From Sideroxyarcus sp. (GTDB lineage Bacteria > Pseudomonadota > Gammaproteobacteria > Burkholderiales > Gallionellaceae), in NCBI GenBank assembly GCA_030652215.1, contig JAUSBC010000119.1:1-64000 (forward strand): a stretch of 64,000 bases of DNA, in the 5' to 3' direction. Made by a program: the position numbers and the translations under genes. Below, piece after piece: positions 51,683 to 58,428 of the stretch. The notes under the pieces were generated by a model. That model was not told where the DNA came from. It saw only the letters and a list, made by a program, of their open reading frames with translations, and did not search any database. Numbering within the stretch: the stretch's first letter is position 1; each line of letters starts with the position of its first letter.

Positions 51683-52144
51683 ATGGCATACCTGCATTGG
51701 TCCAGTGATTTGGATACTGGCATCGAGGTCATCGACAAGCAGCACCAGCGCATCGTCGACTATCTGAACGAACTCAACAGCGCCAACGAAAACGGCGACC
51801 AGGCAGTCACAAATCATGTGCTGGGCGAACTCGTGGACTACACGCTCACCCATTTCGCATTTGAAGAAGAGTTGCAGGAAAAGGCCAACTACCCGTTCCT
51901 TAAAGCGCACAAACGCGTGCATGAAATTTTCACGCGGCGCGTCGCGGAGTTCCAGAGACGCGCAGCCGCCGGCGAAAATGTCGCGCCCGAGCTGCTCTCC
52001 ATGCTGAAAATCTGGCTGGTCAACCACATCAAGGGCGACGATGCGGATTACGCGGACTGCATCAAGGAAATGCTGGGACTGGAAAACCAGAACAAAGTGG
52101 TCGGCGGCTGGCTGGGCTACGCGATGAAGAAATTCTTCGGCTGA
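51683..52144 (+). CDS. Bacteriohemerythrin
   Basis: The product has 153 residues. The AGGAGGAATT site ends just before the ATG at 51683. Di-iron ligands are all present: His21, His57, Glu61, His76, His80, His115, Asp120. The protein reversibly binds O2 and in proteobacteria is used to store or deliver O2 or to sense it. A 14-residue amphipathic tail (GWLGYAMKKFF) follows the helical bundle. It is divergent from vanZ. Confidence 0.9.
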   Translation: MAYLHWSSDLDTGIEVIDKQHQRIVDYLNELNSANENGDQAVTNHVLGELVDYTLTHFAFEEELQEKANYPFLKAHKRVHEIFTRRVAEFQRRAAAGENVAPELLSMLKIWLVNHIKGDDADYADCIKEMLGLENQNKVVGGWLGYAMKKFFG

Positions 52145-52145
52145 T

Positions 52146-52454
52146 TCACGCGGCGCGAAGCAACGCCTGTTGCTTCGCAATGACAGCCGGAAGTTTTTTC
52201 GGCGCTGCAATCCGCAACTGCTTGTTCACGTTGTAAACCCCGAACACCACCGGAATAGCGCTCTCCGCAACATCAAACTCCCCCGCCAGAAACGTCACCA
52301 GATGCGCCGTGGCTTTGCCGCGCACCGGATTCTCGGCGACGTGGATTTCCAACTGCTTGCCGATGACTTTGCCGATTTTGGTTTTCTTGGCGCGCGGGCG
52401 ACCGAGGATGTTGAGTACCAATGTCTCGCCATCCCATTGGCAGAACGACGACAT
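52146..52454 (-). CDS. DUF167/YggU-family protein
   Basis: The product has 102 residues from 52454 after AAAGGATCGGAG. It carries DUF167 signature segments: DGETLVLNILGRPRAKKTKIG, IHVAENPVRGKATAHLVTFLAG and FDVAESAIPVVFGVYNVNKQ. Small alpha/beta protein of unknown function, usually near pyrroline/ribosome-related genes. Its start is 11 bp downstream of the pseudouridine-synthase-like gene, so it is likely in the same transcript. Confidence 0.8.
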   Translation of the reverse strand: MSSFCQWDGETLVLNILGRPRAKKTKIGKVIGKQLEIHVAENPVRGKATAHLVTFLAGEFDVAESAIPVVFGVYNVNKQLRIAAPKKLPAVIAKQQALLRAA

Positions 52455-52464
52455 CTCCGATCCT

Positions 52465-53181
52465 TTAGAACTTTTCATACGGCATCAGATAACGCCACTG
52501 CCCCACCGGCAATTTCGACATCGACACACGCCCGATGCGCAGCCGCTTCATGGCCAGCACCTGCAGCCCGACTGCCTTGCACATATGCGCGACCTGGCCG
52601 GGCTTCACGCCTTTGAGCGCAAAGCGCAGATGCGTTTCGTTCTGCCAGCTGACCTTGGCCGGCGGTAGCGGCTTGCCGTTGTAGCTGAGGCCGTGATTGA
52701 GCAACTTGAGCCCGTCGGAAACCAGCTCGCCCGCAACCTGTACGACATATTCCTGCTCGATGGTAGAGGCATCATCGGTCAGCTTGCGCGACACGCGGAA
52801 GTCCTGGGTGAATACGCTCAGACCACTGGCATGCGGCTCCAGCGGCGTGCATTGCGTCAACCTGAAGAAGTGCTGCTTGAGCAGGCGGATATTTGAATGG
52901 TCGTCCGCTGCGCGCGTATCGGCGTTGAGCAGTTTCTTGATTGAATCCACATTCACGTCCGTGTCGGCCGGTTGGTGAAACAGGATCGTCACCGGCTCCA
53001 CCGGCACCAGCGTGGCCTCGGGATGCAGCTCGATCTTCTGCTCCGCCACCATAAATTGCGGCTCTTCCACCACCTGCCCATCCACCTTCACCCAGCCGCC
53101 CGCGATATACAGCTCCGCCTCGCGGCGCGAGCAGGAGACCAATTCGGCAAGACGTTTGGCGAGACGGATGGGGTCGGTCAT
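52465..53181 (-). CDS. S4-domain pseudouridine-synthase homologue, atypical active site
   Basis: The product has 238 residues from 53181. The N-terminal S4 domain (IRLAKRLAELVSCSRREAELYIAGG) is followed by an RsuA/RluF-like catalytic domain. The normal catalytic motif is R-L-D-x-x-x-x-G-L-x-x-x-T-x-D; here it reads PLEPHASGLSVFTQD, so the Asp is Glu115 and the Arg is Pro. The rest (QEYVVQVAGELVSDGL, KPGQVAHMCKAVGLQVLAMKRLRIG) is well conserved. It may be inactive, a tRNA/rRNA-binding factor, or use a different residue. Confidence 0.85.
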   Translation of the reverse strand: MTDPIRLAKRLAELVSCSRREAELYIAGGWVKVDGQVVEEPQFMVAEQKIELHPEATLVPVEPVTILFHQPADTDVNVDSIKKLLNADTRAADDHSNIRLLKQHFFRLTQCTPLEPHASGLSVFTQDFRVSRKLTDDASTIEQEYVVQVAGELVSDGLKLLNHGLSYNGKPLPPAKVSWQNETHLRFALKGVKPGQVAHMCKAVGLQVLAMKRLRIGRVSMSKLPVGQWRYLMPYEKF

Positions 53182-53347
53182 GGGATGTGAATCTGGAAAC
53201 AAGGAGCGCATTGTAATAGATGCGCTCATAAATCATCCGTTCGTGGTGAGTCCTTCGACAGGCTCAGGACAGGCCTGTCGAACCATAACGGATTCAATCA
53301 ATATTTTCTAAATACGCAGCCTCGGTGTTCACCTGTAAAATCCAACC

Positions 53348-53584
53348 ATGGACTCCGACAAAAAACCCGCCCCCCGCCCAGCACTGGAGGGCATCACCCT
53401 CGAAAAGATCGTCACGCATCTCTCCGAGAGCATAGGCTGGGAAGCGATGGGAGAAGCCATACCCATCCGCTGCTTCACCCACGACCCCAGCATCAAATCC
53501 AGCCTCAAGTTTCTGCGCCGCACACCGTGGGCCAGGGCGAAGGTGGAAGAGTTGTATTTGTGGCAGGTCAAGATAAAACGCTGA
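53348..53584 (+). CDS. VF530-like DNA-binding protein
   Basis: The product has 78 residues of the VF530/DUF2132 family: LEGITLEKIVTHLSESIGWE, then MGEAIPIRCFTHDPSIKSSLK and FLRRTPWARAKVEELYLWQ. The structure family is a helical DNA-binding fold with a double-psi-like layout; its regulon is unknown. No strong ribosome binding site is apparent before the ATG. Confidence 0.85.
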   Translation: MDSDKKPAPRPALEGITLEKIVTHLSESIGWEAMGEAIPIRCFTHDPSIKSSLKFLRRTPWARAKVEELYLWQVKIKR

Positions 53585-53782
53585 TCCCGGTCCGGACGGA
53601 TTCCACTCCATCACCTCAGTTCTAGTTTGCACTCCCCTACAGGGTTCAGTTTATTGAGATACCCCGACTTTATTGTTAAGTTGCTGTAACTCAACAGGCA
53701 ACCCGATTGGCCCGCTGCAATCGCGCGCCGATCCGCAATCCGGCTCGAAGCGCAGACGCATCGCCAATCTCCTGGAGCTGAC

Positions 53783-54181
53783 ATGAAACACTTACTCTAT
53801 TTCCTGCTACTCACAATCTCCGGCGCGGTGTATGCCGACGCAGACACGGCCGCCAGATTGAGCCAACTGAAAACGGAATTGAGCAACGTGCAGCAGGAAC
53901 AACAATCCGCGTACCAGAATTTTCAAATGACCATGGAACTGCGCCGCATCGAAGTGCAGGAAGCCAGCCCGCCCATGAATCAATACCCTTATGGCATGGA
54001 CCTTTACACCCCTCCGCCCAACTACGACGAAGTTCTGCGCATACAACTTGAGCGGGAAAAACGCATCCATCAGTACACGGATTTCCTGAGCACGCTGTCC
54101 GAGCGCTTTCTGAGGCTGGAGGAGCAGAGAAAACAGATCATTCAGCAGATCAGGGAACTGGAACAGCATCCGAAGGAGTAG
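53783..54181 (+). CDS. Exported coiled-coil protein
   Basis: The product has 132 residues with a signal peptide (cleavage near VYADAD) and GGAG before the ATG. The mature chain is mainly two helices (ARLSQLKTELSNVQQEQQSA and LSERFLRLEEQRKQIIQQI) joined by a Pro/Tyr-rich turn (NQYPYGMDLYTPPPNY). It lacks cysteines. Function unknown; it may be a periplasmic scaffold. Confidence 0.7.
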   Translation: MKHLLYFLLLTISGAVYADADTAARLSQLKTELSNVQQEQQSAYQNFQMTMELRRIEVQEASPPMNQYPYGMDLYTPPPNYDEVLRIQLEREKRIHQYTDFLSTLSERFLRLEEQRKQIIQQIRELEQHPKE

Positions 54182-54259
54182 CAATCAATTCGTAGCCCAT
54201 TACTACAGCCGTTCGCCCTGAGCCTGTCGAAGGGTGAATGTCTTCAAACAAAACCAAAA

Positions 54260-54584
54260 CCGTCGGGGGTAGCCCGACAGCTAGTCACTTTCTTTTGTCT
54301 CGCCAAAAGAAAGTAACCCAAGAAAAGGCGACCCCAGCGCGCCGCCCCTGCGGGGTTCCCTGCGTTGCTCAACTGGTCAGGCGGCTGCGGAACTCGCGCT
54401 ACGCGCTCAGACATAACCAGCGACTTAGCTGGCGTTCTTTGCCAGCTTAGTCAAATGGCTAGTTGTTTCATCAGTCCTCGCCGACTACCCCTGACCAGCC
54501 TCCGCTACTCGGCGGCGCACAGGGGAAAGAAAGTCAAAACCGAAAACCACTGCGTGTGCACTTCGTGCCCACGCAGCTTTGGCA
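54260..54584 (+). repeat. Long direct repeat, left copy
   Basis: It begins CCGTCGGGGGTAGCCCGACAG and ends TGCCCACGCAGCTTTGG. It is a near copy of 56582-56844 once the 60-bp insert at 54413-54472 is removed (265 versus 263 bases). Together with the right copy it flanks the propeller gene at 54629-56458. Translated pieces (KESNPRKATP-type peptides) resemble common junk ORFs and are not real genes. Confidence 0.7.
54413..54472 (+). repeat. 60-bp structured insert, copy 1
   Basis: It starts ATAACCAGCGAC and ends GTTTCATC. Within it GACTTAGCTGGC and GCCAGCTTAGTC (54422-54452) form a 12-bp stem with one T-T mismatch and a 7-base loop. The flanks join exactly (GCTCAGAC/AGTCCTCG) as in the right repeat copy, so it is an insertion. 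The second copy is at 63335-63394. Confidence 0.65.
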
Positions 54585-54628
54585 GGACGCAATGCCCGTT
54601 TCGATTCTTTGATTGCGAGGAGGACGCC

Positions 54629-56458
54629 ATGAAACGATCTCGCTTCGCTTCACGCCTGCATCTCATGGCGAATTTGCTGTTCCTCATCGCGGCCTCTCTG
54701 GCCGCGATCCCGGCCGACGCGGACGCAGACCGGGAACGCATCATCTATACCGCATTGCGCCCGGCAAACATGGACATCTATCTCTTCGACGCCCCGGGCA
54801 AGGCGCCGCGCCGGCTCACGGAGCACCCCGCGCTGGATTACAACGCGGTCTTCTCGCCTGACGGCAGATGGGTCGTGTTCTGCTCGGAGCGCAGGGGCAA
54901 TCCGGACCTCTATGCCCTGGACCTTAGTAACCCGGGACCGGCCCGGCTGCTGACGAACAGCGATGCCATGGAAGATGCTCCGGCCCTTTCGCCTGACGGC
55001 AAAAAGCTCGCCTTTGTCAGCGACCGCGACGGCAATGCCGACATCTTCGTGATGCCTTTTCAACCCGAAGGTCCGGATGTTTCCTCGCTGGCGGTAAACC
55101 TGTCCCGCCACCCGGCCGGGGATTTCAACCCTGCCTTCTCGCCCGACGGAAAGAGGTTGGCCTTTTCCAGCGACCGGGACATTTACCGCGAGAGCGAAAT
55201 CTACGTTATGCAGACGGACGGATCAAAGGTGCGAAGACTGACCCGCGCTCCGGGCTGGGATGGTTCTCCGGCATGGTCAGGGGACGGAAAAGAGATCTAT
55301 TTCTATTCCCGGCATTCTCGGCGGAACGACGCTGCTCCCGGCATCTACCGCATGCAGGCGGATGGTTCCGGAAAGACGCGGATCGTTGCCGGTCCCGCGC
55401 TCTCGCCCGCGGCTGCGCCGGACGGCCGCATTGCCTATGCCGCACAGCAGAATGGACGGTGGATCATCCTTTCTTCGTCGGAGAACGGCAAGGACATACG
55501 GTATGAAAGCGATTCGCAGCATGAGTGCTGGGCGCCGGCCATCGATCCCGGGACAGGCCGCATGATCTGCCACGGCTCCGGAGGGACTGCGCAGGCGCCG
55601 GCGATCGAATCCCCCGTTCCCGGCCCCTTCTTGGTGGACAACCAGGCGCGTGTCGAGCTCCCCGACCGCACACTCGAACTCTGGGCCGTACGCGGCACGT
55701 TTCCGACTGTCGATCCCACGCTGACGAAACTGGCGACCGCCGAGCACTTCCAGCGGGTCATGATATCGGAGCTCGACGGAAGCGGGCGACGCGCGGTCTT
55801 CGAACCTGTCCGGGATCGTGTCTGGAGGCCATATTGGTCAAAGGACGGTGAGTGGATAGTCTGCGCCGTCGGGGCGACCTTCGGAAAACCCGCCGACCGC
55901 GTGGACATATGGAAGCTCCGGCCTGACGGCAGCGGCGTGACCAACCTGACCGGCGGCAACGCGGGCAATAACGGTTTCCCCTATTTTTCTCCCGACGCAC
56001 AACAGATCGTCTTCCGGAGCGGACGGGACGGCAACCACGAGATATATCTGATGGACGCCGACGGTTCAAACGTGAGGCGCCTGACCGCCAATGAAGCCAC
56101 CGACACCATGCCTTCATTCTCGCCCGACGGGAAGCAGATCTCCTTCGTTTCCGCGCGCGAGGGTGACCATGAGATTTACACCCTCGACCTCGGCCCCGGC
56201 GGAAAACCCGAAAAACTCCGCCGCATCACCCATAGCCCCGGATTCGACACCCACCCGGTCTATTCACCTGACGGGAAATGGCTGGTGTTTTCGTCCCAGC
56301 GCGGCGGCCTGAACGATGAGGAGCCGCTCATACCGGTCTTCAATCCCCAGCCCTATGGAGAGCTTTACGCCCTGCGCCTGGAGGACGGACTGGTCGTCCG
56401 TCTGACCCACAACAAATGGGAGGACGGGACTCCGACGTGGGACGAGCTTCCGCGTTAG
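54629..56458 (+). CDS. TolB-like beta-propeller exported protein
   Basis: The product has 609 residues. The ATG at 54629 follows GAGGAGG. The signal peptide covers about 1-32. Many PD40/TolB-type blades follow: YNAVFSPDGRWVVFCSERRGNPDLYALDL, PALSPDGKKLAFVSDRDGNADIFVM, PSFSPDGKQISFVSAREGDHEIYTL. This is longer than TolB (about 430 residues), suggesting two propellers or extra blades. It is a periplasmic or secreted scaffold, perhaps polysaccharide-related. It sits exactly between two direct repeats. Confidence 0.8.
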   Translation: MKRSRFASRLHLMANLLFLIAASLAAIPADADADRERIIYTALRPANMDIYLFDAPGKAPRRLTEHPALDYNAVFSPDGRWVVFCSERRGNPDLYALDLSNPGPARLLTNSDAMEDAPALSPDGKKLAFVSDRDGNADIFVMPFQPEGPDVSSLAVNLSRHPAGDFNPAFSPDGKRLAFSSDRDIYRESEIYVMQTDGSKVRRLTRAPGWDGSPAWSGDGKEIYFYSRHSRRNDAAPGIYRMQADGSGKTRIVAGPALSPAAAPDGRIAYAAQQNGRWIILSSSENGKDIRYESDSQHECWAPAIDPGTGRMICHGSGGTAQAPAIESPVPGPFLVDNQARVELPDRTLELWAVRGTFPTVDPTLTKLATAEHFQRVMISELDGSGRRAVFEPVRDRVWRPYWSKDGEWIVCAVGATFGKPADRVDIWKLRPDGSGVTNLTGGNAGNNGFPYFSPDAQQIVFRSGRDGNHEIYLMDADGSNVRRLTANEATDTMPSFSPDGKQISFVSAREGDHEIYTLDLGPGGKPEKLRRITHSPGFDTHPVYSPDGKWLVFSSQRGGLNDEEPLIPVFNPQPYGELYALRLEDGLVVRLTHNKWEDGTPTWDELPR

Positions 56459-56536
56459 GCGCTTCGTGATGCCAGGCGTCAAAGATGCAAAGGGATGTTC
56501 AGCATCGCAATAATTTCAGCGAGGGAGCGGAAGTAT

Positions 56537-56571
56537 GTAGGTTGGGTTGAGCGTAGCGATACCCAACAATC
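56537..56571 (+). repeat. Half GTAGGTTGGG palindrome
   Basis: GTAGGTTGGGTTGAGCGTAG then CGATACCCAACAATC is one arm of the family seen at 24721-24799. The other arm is missing. Confidence 0.5.
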
Positions 56572-56581
56572 AAGCCCAACA

Positions 56582-56844
56582 CCGTCGGGGGTTGCCCGAC
56601 AGCAAGTTACTTCTTCTTGCTTCGCCAAGAAGAAGTAACCAAGAAGAAGGCGACCCCAGCACGCCGCCCCTTCGGGGTTCCCTGCGTTGCTCGACTGGTC
56701 AGGCGGCTGCGGAACTCGCGCTACGCGCTCAGACAGTCCTCGCCGACTACCCCTGACCAGCCTCCGCTACTCGGCGGCGCACAGGGGAAAGAAAGTCAAA
56801 ACCGAAAACCACTGCGTGTGCACTTCGTGCCCACGCAGCTTTGG
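56582..56844 (+). repeat. Long direct repeat, right copy
   Basis: It is near-identical to 54260-54584 but without the 60-bp insert. It starts CCGTCGGGGGTTGCCCGACAG and ends TGCCCACGCAGCTTTGG. Confidence 0.7.
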
Positions 56845-56928
56845 TAGGGTGCAATAAGCGTAGCGCATTGCGCCAGATTTTCAGATGTCGCACATACGGC
56901 GCAATGCCCATTGGTTATTGCGCCCTAC
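56844..56928. repeat. Palindromic GTAGGGTGCAATAA element
   Basis: Ends GTAGGGTGCAATAAGCGTAG and GGTTATTGCGCCCTAC are inverted copies. It overlaps the last codons of the PIN-domain gene, whose stop codon (56915-56917) lies inside the right arm. Confidence 0.7.
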
Positions 56929-58417
56929 GCGGGCTGCCGCTAATCAATTGATTTAGCCCACAACGCCTACGCGCCTCGTCCATAGAATTTTCTTCAACGT
57001 AGGAAATTTTTAGCGGAACTTTAATTGATTCCGGATGTGCCAGATTTTTTGCCCTAACTGTAAGTGCCAAAACGCCCCTACTTGGTCGTTTTCCCAAATC
57101 CACCAACAAAGTAAAGTAAAACTCCTCTGGTACATCCTTGTGAACAAACTCCTCACACTCAAATTCCCATTGAGATTGGGGCATCCTTGGTCTGTTAGGT
57201 TTCCAATAGAATCCATTCCTATCCCTATTTCTAGGTAGGCCGAGTGGACTTAAACCTGTCTCTAAATTATGTAATGCTGAACCATGCAGCATATTGCCTA
57301 ACTTAAATGCATCAAGTCCGAGAAATGTATTTACGCTTGTATATTCCCCTCGTGGTGGGCTAGGTGGTTTATTGAACTCCCAATCTTGAATAGCCTCACC
57401 CTCATCAATTGGCGGAGCGATTAGTATTGCGCTAGGCACCTCTATTTTGAAGATGGCATGTTCTGCTGGCATGTTTCCAATATTGGATAATGCCAGCGAA
57501 ATTCCAATTTTGTTATTTTGCTCTGACAGGAAGTCAGGCAATCCAGCCAGTTTTCTTTCTACTTCTCTTAGCCACCCCGGATAATCTTCATTTTTATATT
57601 TTTCGATCTCCTCAAATGAGGGGGGCTTGTACTTTCCCCGCATGAACTGCGCGGCAGTCAATGAAATCGCTGGTGCAGCAAAAGCATTACTTTTACTCAC
57701 TGTCTCTTCCGTAAAGTGTTCTGCCATTGGATATGCAGCTTCGATTTCTTGAATCAAGAGTTCGACTTCACTCTGCGCCAACGGTGGATAGACAACAATT
57801 TCGGCATTGATCTTGTCCGGAACAGCAGCTCCTTCCTCACCAAAAGTGAACTCAAATTTTGGTTGAGAACTTTCAATTTCACTTATACGAGTTTTTAGAA
57901 TTCGAATTTCCTTTTCCCGCTCATCAGGCTCAGGGGTCAACAACCATTCATCAGGAATAACCTGATATGGGATTTTTAATCTTTTTGCAGTCAATAATGG
58001 ATTTGTATCGTGCGTTAGTAGCGCAACATCTTGCTCTGGATTGAGCGCGCGATATGAAATCAACTCAAGCAAAATTGAGTCATCAGGCCTGTTGCTATCC
58101 AGCGCCACCTCTGCAACATCGGAAGGCGAGGCGGCAACATGCGATGAGAAAGTTAATGCCACATCCACCCCCGAATTGCCTCTCACCTGGAATTGTTCGT
58201 CATCACTTAAAATGATTTGTCTAAAATATGAATTAGTACTTCTCGCCCGTTTTGCCCGGCGACTATTTCCATCCGCCTTTAATTTGTCGATTTCATGCTG
58301 CACTGCGCGCGGGATAATTAGCTGCACTGGCTTTCTATCCGAAATATCACCCCAAGGCAGGTCGATTACATCTCGACACTGAAGGAATAAATTTGTATCT
58401 ACGAAGAAACACTTCAT
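56915..58417 (-). CDS. PIN-domain protein, large
   Basis: The product has 500 residues. The N-terminal PIN domain has FFVDTNLFLQ (Asp7), HEIDKL (Glu/Asp), SNRPDDSIL and LLTHDTNPLL, the usual acidic quartet of a metal-dependent ribonuclease. After an E-rich linker comes a large C-terminal domain (about 185-500) without a recognised family, including a helical stretch and Ig-like strands. The gene is AT-richer than its neighbours, which suggests transfer. Its last residues (SPRRAQ) come from the repeat element, so the true end may have been altered. Confidence 0.75.
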   Translation of the reverse strand: MKCFFVDTNLFLQCRDVIDLPWGDISDRKPVQLIIPRAVQHEIDKLKADGNSRRAKRARSTNSYFRQIILSDDEQFQVRGNSGVDVALTFSSHVAASPSDVAEVALDSNRPDDSILLELISYRALNPEQDVALLTHDTNPLLTAKRLKIPYQVIPDEWLLTPEPDEREKEIRILKTRISEIESSQPKFEFTFGEEGAAVPDKINAEIVVYPPLAQSEVELLIQEIEAAYPMAEHFTEETVSKSNAFAAPAISLTAAQFMRGKYKPPSFEEIEKYKNEDYPGWLREVERKLAGLPDFLSEQNNKIGISLALSNIGNMPAEHAIFKIEVPSAILIAPPIDEGEAIQDWEFNKPPSPPRGEYTSVNTFLGLDAFKLGNMLHGSALHNLETGLSPLGLPRNRDRNGFYWKPNRPRMPQSQWEFECEEFVHKDVPEEFYFTLLVDLGKRPSRGVLALTVRAKNLAHPESIKVPLKISYVEENSMDEARRRCGLNQLISGSPRRAQ

Positions 58418-58428
58418 TTGCGATTCTC

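Noticed and set aside
54261-56850. Short ORFs inside the long direct repeats
   Set aside because: Peptides of the KKATPARRPFGVP type are translated repeat DNA, found in the same form in both copies and without gene features.
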